64,000 nucleotides of DNA from Amycolatopsis lexingtonensis (GCF_014873755.1 NZ_JADBEG010000001.1:6112501-6176500); one strand, 5' to 3'. Shown: positions 31,065-39,949, counted from the first letter of the stretch. The notes: generated by a model from the letters alone, not told the origin. Numbers and translations: made by a program.

Positions 31065-32504
31065 CTAGGCATGCAGCGCCACCCACAGTTCCGCGCGGAC
31101 GCCGGGTGCGTCGAGGTCCCGGCCGAGCAGTTCCTCCGCCTTCTTGATCCGGTTCCGCAGCGTGTGGCGGTGGACGCCGAGCCTCGCCGCCGCGGTGTCC
31201 CAGTGGCCGTGGTGTTCCAGCCAGCAGCGCAGCGAATCCACGAGGTCGCCGCGGCCCGTCTCGTCGTGGGCGCGCAGCGGGGTCAGCACCCCGCGCGCAA
31301 ACGCTTGCGCCACCGCGGGCTCGATCAGCGAGAGCAGGCCGCGGCCGGTGTGCTCCGCCGCCGACACCAGGAGCTTGCCCTCCGCCGCCGCCACCCCGGC
31401 CGCCAGCTCCGCCTGCTCCAGGCCGGCCGCGAAGTCCGCCGGGGACACCGGACCGGCCAGCCCGCCGTGCAGGCCGCCGATCCGCAGCGCCGCGTCCGTC
31501 ACGGCGTCGGCCGGGCCGACCGCGACCACCGACGAACCCCGGCGCGCCGCGAAGACCGGCTCGTTCTCCAGCGCGCCGAGCAGCTTGCGCCGCGCGGCGG
31601 GCGCGCCCGTGAACGCCAGCACCGGCCACGGCGCGGCCAGCACCTCGGCCCCGGAAGCGGTCAGGACCCGCAGCGCCAGGTCGGCCTGGCCGCCGGCGAG
31701 CAGCTCCAGCACTCCCGTGCGCAACGCCTGGCGCGCCGCGGCCTGCGCGCGATCCTGTTCCAGGGCCAGGGAAAGCACCGACACCGCCGTGTTGACGATG
31801 TGGTGCGCCGCGGTGTCGAGCGACGCGCCGACCGCGAGCACCCGGCGCGCGCTCGTGTCGAGCGTCTGCAGCACGACTTCCTGCCCGTCGAGCACGACGA
31901 CCCGCGTGCCGGTGCGAAGGCGCTCCAGCTCCTCACGCAGCGAAGCGCCGTACGCCCGCGCGCTCGCCGGCGCGGATTCGACGACCGTGGTGCGTTCGAA
32001 GAGCAGCACCCAGCCGTCGACGAGTTTCGCCAGCTTGCGCAGCACCCCCGGCGGCCCGCCCTTGCCGACCGCCGTGCGGGTCAGCTCCTGCTGGGCGCGC
32101 CCGATCCGGACCGTCGCCGCGTACTCGTCGGCCGCCACCGCCCGCGAAACCGCGCGCGTGATCGCGATGAACGGCGTTTCGCGGGGCACTTCCAGCACCG
32201 GGAGCCCCACTTCGGCCGCCGTCGACACGAGCGACCGCGGCACGCTGTCGTGGCTCAGCCCGACGCCGAAGCCGAGCCCGGCGGCCCCCGCGGCCACCAG
32301 CCGGCGCACGTAGGCCGGCGACGTCTCTTCGTCCAGGGCCAGGCCGGTGGTCAGCAGCAGCTCGCCGCCTTCGAGGAACGCCTGCGGGTCCGTCAGCTCG
32401 GTCGGGTGCACCCACCCGACCGGCCGGTCCAGGACGTCCTCGCCGGTCAGCACCCGCAGCCCGAGCGGGCGGTCGGCGGCCAGCGCGGCCAGCGTCAGTG
32501 CCAT
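31065..32504 (-). CDS. PucR-family transcriptional regulator
   Basis: 479 residues from the ATG at 32504. N-terminal PucR domain: MALTLAALAADRPLGLRVLTGEDVLDRPVGWVHPTELTDPQAFLEGGELLLTTGLAL. The middle is a GGDEF-like/sensory region. The C-terminal HTH_30 is LVDSLRCWLEHHGHWDTAAARLGVHRHTLRNRIKKAEELLGRDLDAPGVRAELWVALHA. It is divergent from gabT-gabD with a 100-bp intergenic space, the usual arrangement for the pathway-specific PucR activators of GABA or purine catabolism. Confidence 0.9.
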   Translation of the reverse strand: MALTLAALAADRPLGLRVLTGEDVLDRPVGWVHPTELTDPQAFLEGGELLLTTGLALDEETSPAYVRRLVAAGAAGLGFGVGLSHDSVPRSLVSTAAEVGLPVLEVPRETPFIAITRAVSRAVAADEYAATVRIGRAQQELTRTAVGKGGPPGVLRKLAKLVDGWVLLFERTTVVESAPASARAYGASLREELERLRTGTRVVVLDGQEVVLQTLDTSARRVLAVGASLDTAAHHIVNTAVSVLSLALEQDRAQAAARQALRTGVLELLAGGQADLALRVLTASGAEVLAAPWPVLAFTGAPAARRKLLGALENEPVFAARRGSSVVAVGPADAVTDAALRIGGLHGGLAGPVSPADFAAGLEQAELAAGVAAAEGKLLVSAAEHTGRGLLSLIEPAVAQAFARGVLTPLRAHDETGRGDLVDSLRCWLEHHGHWDTAAARLGVHRHTLRNRIKKAEELLGRDLDAPGVRAELWVALHA

Positions 32505-32604
32505 AACGGCCAATTCTACGCTGCGATTTGTGCAGAACGGCCACCTGACGACCGTCCGGTAACCACTCATCCTGAGGACGTCCCCCGACTTCCAGGAGCA
32601 CGCC

Positions 32605-33960
32605 GTGACCGCAAGCACCACCGCCGAGCCGCAGGCCCCGGCGCCCCGGCAGCGCACGCTGCGCACCGAGATCCCCGGCCCCGTCTCGCGCGAGCTGCAG
32701 GAGCGCCGCGCGAACGCCGTCGCCGCCGGGGTCAGCTCGGTGCTGCCCGTCTACGTCACCTCCGCCAGCGGCGGGCTGCTCACCGACGCCGACGGCAACG
32801 TCCTGATCGACTTCGGCTCCGGCATCGCGGTGACCAACGTCGGGCACTCGGCGCCCGCGGTCGTCGACCGCGTCCGCAAGCAGGCGTGCTGGTTCACCCA
32901 CACCTGTTTCATGGTCACGCCGTACGAGGGCTACGTCGAGGTCTGCGAGGCACTAGCGGAGCTGACGCCGGGCGACCACGCGAAGAAGTCCGTGCTGTTC
33001 AACTCCGGCGCCGAAGCCGTCGAGAACGCCGTGAAGATCGCGCGCACGGCGACCGGGCGCCAGGCCGTCGTCGTGTTCGACCACGCCTACCACGGCCGCA
33101 CCAACCTGACGATGGGCATGACCGCGAAGTCCGTGCCCTACAAGCACGGGTTCGGCCCGTTCGCGCCCGAGGTCTATCGCGTGCCGGGCTCGTACCCGTA
33201 CCGCGACGGCCTGCCCGGCCCCGAGGCGGCCGCGCTGGCCATCGACCGGATCGAGAAGCAGATCGGCGGCGACCAGGTGGCCGCCGTCGTCCTCGAGCCG
33301 ATCCAGGGCGAAGGCGGGTTCATCGAGCCCGCGCGCGGCTTCCTGCCCGCGATTTCCGCGTGGTGCCGCGAAAACGGCGTCGTGTTCGTCGCCGACGAGG
33401 TCCAGACCGGCTTCTGCCGCACCGGTTCCTGGTTCGCCTCCACCGACGAGGACGTGGTGCCCGACCTGATCGCGACGGCCAAGGGCATCGCGGGCGGCCT
33501 GCCGCTGTCCGCCGTCACCGGCCGCGCGGAACTGCTCGACGCCGTCGGCCCGGGCGGTCTCGGCGGCACGTACGGCGGCAACCCGATCGCCTGCGCCGCC
33601 GCGCTCGGCTCGATCGAGACGATGAAGGCGGAAAACCTGGCGGAGTCGGCGAAGCGCATCGAAGGCGTCGTGCTGCCGCGGCTGCGCGCGCTGGCTTCGG
33701 AAACCGGTGTGATCGGCGACGTCCGCGGGCGCGGCGCGATGCTGGCCGCGGAGTTCGTGAAGCCTGGTTCTTCGGAGCCGGACGCCGACCTCACCAAGCG
33801 CGTCGCGGCGGCCTGCCACCGGGCGGGCGTGGTGGTGCTGACCTGCGGCACCTACGGCAACGTCGTCCGCCTGCTGCCGCCGCTGTCCCTGTCCAACGAC
33901 CTGCTCGACGAGGGCCTCTCGGTCCTCGAGCACGCTGTCCGTACGGAGGCTCTCGCATGA
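32605..33960 (+). CDS. gabT: 4-aminobutyrate--2-oxoglutarate transaminase
   Basis: 451 residues from a GTG with AGGAG six bases upstream. Class III aminotransferase motifs: DFGSGIAVTNVGHSAPAVVDRV, FNSGAEAVENAVKIAR, AYHGRTNLTMGMT, EPIQGEGGF, FVADEVQTGFCRTG and ATAKGIAGGLPLSAVTG, with the PLP Lys at about 293. GTYGGNPIACAAAL completes the phosphate site. It converts GABA to succinic semialdehyde. Its stop overlaps the next start as ATGA. It is under the divergent PucR regulator. Confidence 0.93.
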   Translation: MTASTTAEPQAPAPRQRTLRTEIPGPVSRELQERRANAVAAGVSSVLPVYVTSASGGLLTDADGNVLIDFGSGIAVTNVGHSAPAVVDRVRKQACWFTHTCFMVTPYEGYVEVCEALAELTPGDHAKKSVLFNSGAEAVENAVKIARTATGRQAVVVFDHAYHGRTNLTMGMTAKSVPYKHGFGPFAPEVYRVPGSYPYRDGLPGPEAAALAIDRIEKQIGGDQVAAVVLEPIQGEGGFIEPARGFLPAISAWCRENGVVFVADEVQTGFCRTGSWFASTDEDVVPDLIATAKGIAGGLPLSAVTGRAELLDAVGPGGLGGTYGGNPIACAAALGSIETMKAENLAESAKRIEGVVLPRLRALASETGVIGDVRGRGAMLAAEFVKPGSSEPDADLTKRVAAACHRAGVVVLTCGTYGNVVRLLPPLSLSNDLLDEGLSVLEHAVRTEALA

Positions 33961-35384
33961 CTTTCCCCTTCTGGGTCGCCGGAAAGCCGGTGACCGGCGG
34001 CGCGACCGCGGCCGTCCGGCACTCCTTCGACGGCTCTTCCGCGGGCTCGCACTTCGTGCCTTCACCCTCCGACGTCGAGGCCGCGGTGCAGGCCGCGCAC
34101 GACGTCGCCGACGAGTTCGCGACGCTGCCCGCGCACGTCCGCGCCGGCGCGCTGGACCACGTGTCCCGCGCGCTGGGCGAGCGGTCCGAGGAGATCGCGC
34201 AGCTCATCACGGCCGAGTCGGGCAAGCCGCTGAAGTGGGCGCGCGGCGAGGTCGGCCGCGCGGTCTCGACGTTCCGCTGGGCGGCCGAGGAAGCCCGCCG
34301 GTTCTCGGGCGAGCTGCAGCGTCTCGACACCGACCCCGGCGGCACCGGACGGCTCGCGCTGGTCCGGCGCGTGCCCCGTGGGCCGGTGCTGGGCATCACG
34401 CCGTTCAACTTCCCGCTCAACCTGGTGGCGCACAAGGTGGCCCCGGCGATCGCGGTGGGCGCGCCGATCGTGCTCAAGCCCGCGCCCGCGACGCCGCTGA
34501 CGGCGTTGCTGCTGGGCGAAATCCTGGCCGAGACGGACCTGCCGGCGGGCTCTTGGTCGATCCTGCCGGTGGACAACGAGACGTCGTCGCGGCTGGTCGA
34601 GGACCCGCGGCTGCCGGTGGTGTCGTTCACCGGCTCGGTCCCGGTCGGCTGGGCCATCCGCGACCGCGTCCCGCGCAAGCACGTGGCGCTGGAACTCGGC
34701 GGCAACGGCGCGGTCCTCGTCTGTCCCGATTGGACGGACCTCGACTTCGCGGCACAGCGGATCGCCACCTTCGCGATGTACCAGGCCGGCCAGTCGTGCA
34801 TCTCGGTGCAGCGGGTCTACGCGCACACCGACGTCTTCGACGCGCTGGTCGAGAAGGTGCTCGAGCAGGTCAAGGCGCTGCGGACCGGCGACCCGCGGGC
34901 CGACGGCGTCGACGTCGGTCCGTTGATCAACGAGGACGCGGCTTCGCGCGTCTCATCCTGGATCTCTTCGGCGGTGTCTTCGGGCGCCCGGCTGCTGACC
35001 GGCGGCGGGCACTCGGGTGCCACCGTGGAGCCGACGGTGCTGGCGGACGTCCCCGAGGACGCGTCGGTGATGGCCGAGGAGGTGTTCGGGCCGGTGGTTT
35101 CGCTGGTCCGGGTGGCTTCGGTCGCCGAGGGCGTTTCGCGCATCAACGCTTCACGCTTCGGCTTGCAGGCCGGTGTGTTCACGCGCGACCTCCCGACGGC
35201 GTTCGAGGTGTCGGCGGCGTTGAAGGTGGGCGGCGTGCTCGTCGGCGACGTGCCGAGCTTCCGCGCGGACCAGATGCCGTATGGCGGCGTGAAGGACTCC
35301 GGCGTCGGCCGCGAAGGCCCCGCGTCGGCGATGGCGGACTTCACCGAGGAGCGCGTGACCGTCCTGACCGGACTGACGCTCTGA
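33957..35384 (+). CDS. gabD: succinate-semialdehyde dehydrogenase-like aldehyde dehydrogenase
   Basis: 475 residues. ALDH features: GPVLGITPFNFPLNLVAHKVAPAIAVGAPIVLKPAPATPL, VSFTGSVPVGWAIRD, Glu in VALELGGNGAVLV, nucleophile Cys in YQAGQSCISVQR, EEVFGPVVSL and the C-terminal DQMPYGGVKDSGVGREGPASAMADFTEERV. It is translationally coupled to gabT (ATGA overlap), which supports succinic semialdehyde as substrate. Sequence alone would also allow other semialdehydes. It ends one base before the stop of the convergent decayed metallo-beta-lactamase gene. Confidence 0.88.
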   Translation: MTFPFWVAGKPVTGGATAAVRHSFDGSSAGSHFVPSPSDVEAAVQAAHDVADEFATLPAHVRAGALDHVSRALGERSEEIAQLITAESGKPLKWARGEVGRAVSTFRWAAEEARRFSGELQRLDTDPGGTGRLALVRRVPRGPVLGITPFNFPLNLVAHKVAPAIAVGAPIVLKPAPATPLTALLLGEILAETDLPAGSWSILPVDNETSSRLVEDPRLPVVSFTGSVPVGWAIRDRVPRKHVALELGGNGAVLVCPDWTDLDFAAQRIATFAMYQAGQSCISVQRVYAHTDVFDALVEKVLEQVKALRTGDPRADGVDVGPLINEDAASRVSSWISSAVSSGARLLTGGGHSGATVEPTVLADVPEDASVMAEEVFGPVVSLVRVASVAEGVSRINASRFGLQAGVFTRDLPTAFEVSAALKVGGVLVGDVPSFRADQMPYGGVKDSGVGREGPASAMADFTEERVTVLTGLTL

Positions 35385-35385
35385 G

Positions 35386-35988
35386 CTACCGGCGCTTTCC
35401 CCAGCGCTCGTCAGCGGGCTCTTCGCCGCGCCGCAGCGCTTCGAGGTAGGCGCGATCGGTGGCGAAGCGGGCGGCGACGTGCTCGGCGGCTTTGCCCAGC
35501 AGTTCGAGCGCGGCTTCGTAGGCCTCCTGCTGCCCGGTGCGGCGGGGGTCGAGGAGCGGGATCAGGACGTCGGAGAGCATGTCGCCGGCGAGCAGGACTG
35601 CGGCGTGCCCGACGGCGCACACCTCGTGCTCGACGACCTCGCCGGGCACGGGCCCGCCGTCCGCCGGCAGCGGGGTGAGGAGCCCGATCAGCTCGAGCGG
35701 CACGCCGGTCGCGGTCTCGGCCGCCATGGCCTGCGCTCGTTCCCGGACTTCTCCGCCAACCTTCGCGCAGGCGGCGGTGGCGTAGCGCGGAACGTCGCCG
35801 AAGCGGGAGTGCCAGACCAGGTGATCCCAGAGCGGGTGTGTGCAGAAACCGGCGATGACAGGGACGCCGCGGTGAGCGAGGGCGTCCAGTCAGGCGCCTT
35901 CGATGCCGAGATCGACCAGGATCAGGCCGTCGCCGGTGCGGATCACGGTGGTGTTGCTCCGGACCCATGTGCTCTGCCTCGGACGCAA
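35386..35988 (-). pseudogene. decayed MBL-fold metallo-hydrolase
   Basis: One frame runs 201 codons from a TTG at 35988 to 35386, interrupted by TGA at 35890-35892 (codon 33). Upstream of it reads NTTVIRTGDGLILVDLGIEGA; downstream LDALAHRGVPVIAGFCTHPLWDHLVWHSRFGDVPRYATAACAKVG. These are strand and metal-site segments of an MBL hydrolase whose usual motif is HPHWDH; here the second His is Leu. The C-terminal LIGLLTPLPADGGPVPGEVVEHEVCAVGHAAVLLAGDMLSDVLIPLLDPRR matches the family but looks about ten residues short between GHAA and GDMLSD. The distal 113-residue segment starting at 35727 could still be translated but lacks the metal motif. Confidence 0.8.
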
Positions 35989-36027
35989 TCACTTGCTCCC
36001 GGAGCCGGAAGCGGCTACCAAGCAGAG

Positions 36028-36525
36028 GTGAGACCGCTGATCCTGCTCGACGTCGACGGCCCGCTGAGCCCGTGGGCCGCGGCGCGCCACGCGAAGCCCG
36101 CCGGTTACCTCGAGCACCGGCTGCGGATCTCCCGCTGGAGCCGCAAGCGGCTGCGGATCTGGCTCAACCCCGCCCACGGCCCCGCGCTACTCGCGCTGGC
36201 CGGTGCCGCGAACGCCGAACTGGCCTGGGCGACCAGCTGGGAACACCGGGCGAACCGCCAGGTGGGCCCGGCGATCGGGCTGCCGCCGCTGCCGGTGGTC
36301 GAGTTCGCCGGGCCGCAGCCGTCGTGGAAGTTCGGGCCGGTGGCCCGGTTCGCCGCGGGCCGGCCGCTGGCCTGGTTCGACGACGACTTCGACCTGTTCC
36401 CGGCCGCCCGGGAGGCGTTCCTCGACCGGCGCGCCGGCCTGTCCACCGAGCTGATCCCGGTCGACGCGCACACCGGCCTGACGGGCGAGTACTTCGACCG
36501 CCTCGAGGCCTGGCTGCGGGCTTAG
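36028..36525 (+). CDS. HAD-like hydrolase domain protein
   Basis: 165 residues from the GTG at 36028. The first strand RPLILLDVDGPLSPW is HAD motif 1 (DxD). Then come WATSWEHRANRQVGPAIGLPPLPVVEF and PLAWFDDDFD, which could supply the distal acidic residues. The WSRKRLRIWLNPAHGPALLALAG segment fits the actinobacterial secondary HAD group found next to RNA- or nucleotide-repair genes, but no specific reaction is evident. It ends convergently with the metal-receptor gene, overlapping by four bases. Confidence 0.78.
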   Translation: MRPLILLDVDGPLSPWAAARHAKPAGYLEHRLRISRWSRKRLRIWLNPAHGPALLALAGAANAELAWATSWEHRANRQVGPAIGLPPLPVVEFAGPQPSWKFGPVARFAAGRPLAWFDDDFDLFPAAREAFLDRRAGLSTELIPVDAHTGLTGEYFDRLEAWLRA

Positions 36526-37295
36526 CCGTCTCCCAGCGCTTCGGTCAGCGCGGCGTGCGCCTCCACGAGCGAAGGTCCGTACCACGTCAGGTGCCGCCCC
36601 GAGACCAGGACGTACCGCGCGTCCGGGAAGTGGTCCGGGCCGTCCTCCGCGGTGAACAGGTACGGCTCGTCCGGGAGCACCAGCAGGTCCGCGTCCGCGC
36701 GCAGGTGTGCCCGCAGTTCCTCGACGTCCGGCCGCGGGTAGCGCTCGCCGGAACCCGCGTAGACGTTCGCCACGCCGACGCGGCGCAGGACGTCGCCGCC
36801 GAAAGTGTCGCGGCCCAGGACGATCCACGGTTTGCGCCAGACCGGGACCACCGCGTGGAAACGCACCGGCCGGGTCTCGCGCCACAGCTCCTCCGCCGAG
36901 ACCAGCCAGTCCGGTTCTTCCAGCTCGAAGGCCTGGGTGAGGATCCGGCGCAGCGAGCCCAGCGCGGCCGGCACGGACGCCGACGCGGCCATCACCCAGA
37001 CCGGGATCCCGTTGGCGCGCAGGCGTTCCACGTCCTCCTGGCGGTTCTCCTCCGAGTTGGCCAGCACGAGGTCCGGCGCGAGGTCCAGGACCCGGTCGAG
37101 CTTCGGGTACTTCGACCCGCCCACCCGCGGGACGTCCAAAGTGGACGGGTGCGTGCAGTAGTCGGTGGCGCCGGCGAGGCGGCCGGGCGCGCTCACCTCG
37201 ACCGCTTCGGTCACCGACGGCACGAGCGAAACCACGCGTGAGGCCGGGCCTTCGAGCGGCACCGGCTCCCCGAGGTCGTCGACGAGGTGGGTCAT
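36522..37295 (-). CDS. helical-backbone metal receptor (BtuF/FecB-like) without signal peptide
   Basis: 257 residues: RVVSLVPSVTEAVEVSAPGRLAGATDYCTHPSTLDVPRVGGSKYPKLDRVLDLAPDLVLANSEENRQEDVERLRANGIPVWV, the class III periplasmic-binding fold with a long backbone helix. Such proteins usually bind haem, corrinoid or siderophore outside the cell. This one starts directly with MTHLVDDLGEPVPLEG and has no signal peptide or lipobox, and no transporter genes adjoin it. It may therefore act in the cytoplasm. Its ATG overlaps the RNB gene stop (ATGA), so it follows that ribonuclease in one operon. Confidence 0.82.
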   Translation of the reverse strand: MTHLVDDLGEPVPLEGPASRVVSLVPSVTEAVEVSAPGRLAGATDYCTHPSTLDVPRVGGSKYPKLDRVLDLAPDLVLANSEENRQEDVERLRANGIPVWVMAASASVPAALGSLRRILTQAFELEEPDWLVSAEELWRETRPVRFHAVVPVWRKPWIVLGRDTFGGDVLRRVGVANVYAGSGERYPRPDVEELRAHLRADADLLVLPDEPYLFTAEDGPDHFPDARYVLVSGRHLTWYGPSLVEAHAALTEALGDG

Positions 37296-38704
37296 GCGCG
37301 TTCGAACGACACCTTCCGCTGCTCGACGTCCACCGCGGTCAGCCGGACGCCGATCCGCTCCCCCGCGGTGAGCTTCTCCCCCGCGCACTTCGCCATCACC
37401 GTCGGGTCTTCGACGAGGATCTCCGCCTTGTTCTCGTCCGCGCGCAGCACCACCGCGCTGAACTCGCCGCCGACGTGCTCGGCCAGCACCCACGCCTCGA
37501 CCTGGTCGATGCACGCCCGCTCGACCTTCGCGGCGAGGGTGTCCGACGCGCTCATCCGCTCCGGCACGTCCGCCAGCGCCGCGCGCACCCACGCGGGCAC
37601 CTCGCGGCCCGCCGAAACGGCGAGGCAGATCTCCGTGGCGAACCGGTCCACCAGCCGCCGGATCGGCGCCGTGACGTGCGCGTACGCGCCGCCGATGCCC
37701 GCGTGCGTGGTGAGCGCCGGCAGTTCGCCGTCGAACGCCGTGTAGCCCGCGCCGCGCAGCAGCCGTGTGGTGTCGGCGTAGAGCGCCATCGAGGCCGGCT
37801 GCCCGGGGTCGAGCGCGGACAGGAACTCGGAAACGGTCGCTTCCGGCGCCCAGGCGATGCCCAGCGCTTCGGCCGACCGGCGCAGCCAGTCCACGGCCTC
37901 GGGTTCCGGGTCGGGCAGCGTGCGCAGGACGCCGACCCGCGCGTCGATCATGATCTGCGCCGCCGCCATCCCGGTGAGCAGCGAGATCTCGGCGTTCCAT
38001 GCGTCGACGACCGTTCGCGGCCGGCGCGCGAGCACCCAGCCGCCGTCCGGGTTGCCGCTGATCTCCTGCTCCGGCAGCTGCAGCTCGACCGCGCCGCGGC
38101 GCACGGCCAGTTCGCGCCGCCGCCGGCCGAGCTCGGGCAGCGCCGCCACCGACGGGTGCGGGTTCCCGGCGTCGAGCGCGGCCTGCACCGTCTCGTAGTC
38201 GAACTGCTCGGTGGACCGGACCAGCGCGCGGCGCACCCGGGTGGACGTCGGCTCGCCGGCTTCGTCGGTCTCGATGGTCCAGAGCACCGCGGGCCGGACC
38301 TCGCCGGGCAGCAGGCTCGCGGCGCCTTCGGAGAGCACCGGCGGGTGCAGCGGGACGTTCCCGTCGGGCAGGTAGAGCGTCTGCCCGCGCATGCGCGATT
38401 CGCGGTCGAGCGCGCCGCCGGGCGGGACGAACGCGGCGAGGTCGGCGATCGCGTAGTGCACGCGGAAGCCGTGCGCGGTCTTCTCGACGACCATCGCCTG
38501 GTCGAGGTCCTTGGACCCGGGCGGATCGATGGTGACGAACGGCAGCCCGGTCGCGTCCTCGCGAGGCTCGGCCAGCGGGTCGAGCACCGCCGCCTCCGCT
38601 TCGGCCAGCACGTCGGGCCCGAACGACTCCGGCAGCGAAAACTCGGCGCGCAGGGGGCCGAAGTCCCCGCCCGCCGAGTGTGTCCTGATCACCAGGGGAG
38701 GCAC
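37292..38704 (-). CDS. RNB-domain ribonuclease
   Basis: 470 residues, essentially a bare RNB domain. The catalytic Asp cluster is FVTIDPPGSKDLDQAMVVE, then YAIADLAAFVPPGGALDRESRMRGQTLYLPDGNVPLHPPVLSEGAASLLPGEVRPA. Further segments are AEISLLTGMAAAQIMI and YAHVTAPIRRLVDRFATEI. It lacks the S1 and cold-shock domains of E. coli RNase II/R (over 640 residues), as in actinobacterial short members. It should degrade single-stranded RNA from the 3' end. It starts with GTG at 38704 and is divergent from the CooC-like gene. Confidence 0.88.
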   Translation of the reverse strand: MPPLVIRTHSAGGDFGPLRAEFSLPESFGPDVLAEAEAAVLDPLAEPREDATGLPFVTIDPPGSKDLDQAMVVEKTAHGFRVHYAIADLAAFVPPGGALDRESRMRGQTLYLPDGNVPLHPPVLSEGAASLLPGEVRPAVLWTIETDEAGEPTSTRVRRALVRSTEQFDYETVQAALDAGNPHPSVAALPELGRRRRELAVRRGAVELQLPEQEISGNPDGGWVLARRPRTVVDAWNAEISLLTGMAAAQIMIDARVGVLRTLPDPEPEAVDWLRRSAEALGIAWAPEATVSEFLSALDPGQPASMALYADTTRLLRGAGYTAFDGELPALTTHAGIGGAYAHVTAPIRRLVDRFATEICLAVSAGREVPAWVRAALADVPERMSASDTLAAKVERACIDQVEAWVLAEHVGGEFSAVVLRADENKAEILVEDPTVMAKCAGEKLTAGERIGVRLTAVDVEQRKVSFERA

Positions 38705-38786
38705 CCCCCAACCCTAACCCCGGAAGGGGCCGATGATCGCCCGATCGGGCGCGGGCCGGTCGGGTGTACGTTGGGTCCGGCAATAA

Positions 38787-38807
38787 TGAAAACCGTCTTC
38801 GTTTCCA
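38787..38807. promoter_or_regulatory. Zur/Fur-like palindrome TGAAAAC-N7-GTTTCCA
   Basis: TGAAAAC (38787-38793) and GTTTCCA (38801-38807) are an inverted repeat with one mismatch, seven bases apart. The layout resembles actinobacterial Zur boxes (TGAAAATNNTTTTCA type). It ends 15 bases before the GTG of the CooC-like gene, in position to repress it. Confidence 0.5.
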
Positions 38808-38822
38808 GAAAGGTGCCCGACC

Positions 38823-39767
38823 GTGAAGATCGCGTTCGTCGGCAAGGGCGGCAGCGGCAAGACCACGCTCTCGTCGCTGTTCGTCGCGTACCTCGCCGAC
38901 GCCGGCCTGCCGGTGCTGGCGATCGACGCCGACATCAACCAGCACCTGGCCGTGGCGCTCGGCGCGACCGAGGAAGAAGCGCTGGCCTGGCCGACGCTCG
39001 GCGACAACATGGCCCTGATCAAGGACTACCTGCGCGGCGACAACCCGCGCATCCCCGACGCGGCGTCGATGATCAAGACGACCCCACCGGGCCGCGGCTC
39101 CCGCCTGGTCCGGCCGTTCGAGGACAACCCGGTCTTCTCGACGTGCTTCCGCCAGCTGGGCGGCGTGCGGCTCGGCGTCACCGGCCAGTTCGACGAGGAC
39201 GACCTGGGCGTCAAGTGCTACCACTCGAAGGTGGGAGCCGCGGAGCTGCTGCTCAACCACCTGGTGGACGTGGACGGCGAGTACGTCGTGATGGACATGA
39301 CGGCGGGCGCGGACGCGTTCGCTTCGGGCCTGTTCACGCGGTTCGACGTGACGTTCCTGGTGTGCGAGCCGACGGTGCGCAGCGTCGGCGTGTACCGCCA
39401 GTACGCGGACTACGCCCGCGACTTCGGCGTCCGCCTCGTGGTGGTGGGCAACAAGGTGACGGACGCGGAGGACGTCGAGTTCCTGCAGGACCAGGTCGGC
39501 GACGCACTGCTGGGCTGGCTGTCGGCGTCCCGCCACGTCCGCGCGGCGGAGCGCGGCACGGCCCGCCCGATCAGCGAGCTGGAGCCCCGCAACCTCGCGA
39601 CGCTGCGTTCGATGCAGGCGACGGTGGACGCGGAGCAGCGCGACTGGGCCCGCTACCAGCGCCAGGCGGTGGAGTTCCACCTGCGCAACGCCCACGCCTG
39701 GGCAGGCGCGGACCTGGCCGCGCAGGTGGACCCCGAGTTCGTCCTGGGCCCGCAGCTGCCGGTCTAG
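38823..39767 (+). CDS. CooC-like MinD/Mrp-family ATPase
   Basis: 314 residues from the GTG at 38823 with AAAGG upstream. The deviant Walker A is KIAFVGKGGSGKTTLSSLFVAYLADAG, then LAIDADINQHLAVALG (A' motif) and VVMDMTAGADAFASGLFTRFD (Walker B). Other family marks are VCEPTVRSVGVYRQYADYARDFGVRLVVVGNKV. Family members deliver Ni or other metals to enzymes (CooC, carbon monoxide dehydrogenase) or drive other client insertion. Two Cys (STCFRQLGG, GVKCYHSK) might bind a metal at the dimer interface. No CO dehydrogenase is nearby. A Zur/Fur-like site precedes it, hinting at metal control. Stop codons of this and the next gene share CTAG. Confidence 0.85.
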   Translation: MKIAFVGKGGSGKTTLSSLFVAYLADAGLPVLAIDADINQHLAVALGATEEEALAWPTLGDNMALIKDYLRGDNPRIPDAASMIKTTPPGRGSRLVRPFEDNPVFSTCFRQLGGVRLGVTGQFDEDDLGVKCYHSKVGAAELLLNHLVDVDGEYVVMDMTAGADAFASGLFTRFDVTFLVCEPTVRSVGVYRQYADYARDFGVRLVVVGNKVTDAEDVEFLQDQVGDALLGWLSASRHVRAAERGTARPISELEPRNLATLRSMQATVDAEQRDWARYQRQAVEFHLRNAHAWAGADLAAQVDPEFVLGPQLPV

Positions 39768-39949
39768 TCGTCGTCGGCGGCGTCGGCCTGCCGGGTCCGT
39801 TCCCTCGCGATGTCGAGCGCCCGCCGTGCGGTGGCCTCGTCCGGGTAGGGCCCGAGCAGGTCGACGCTGCGGCTGCGTTCGAGGTGCTCGACCTGGTTGG
39901 TGCGGGTGTTGTAGTACCACCCCTGGTCCGGGTTCGGATCTTTGGACAT
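39764..39949 (-). CDS. small actinobacterial protein, SPOR-like annotated family
   Basis: 61 residues: MSKDPNPDQGWYYNTRTNQVEHLERSRSVDLLGPYPDEATARRALDIARERTRQADAADDD. Homologues share the MSKDPNPxxGWYY...LGPYxxxxxAxxAL pattern; they are often given misleading annotations such as methionine aminopeptidase or SPOR. The function is unknown. The start is the only ATG giving this conserved N-terminus. It is convergent with the CooC-like gene and lies just downstream of the secretion-like operon. Confidence 0.8.
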   Translation of the reverse strand: MSKDPNPDQGWYYNTRTNQVEHLERSRSVDLLGPYPDEATARRALDIARERTRQADAADDD

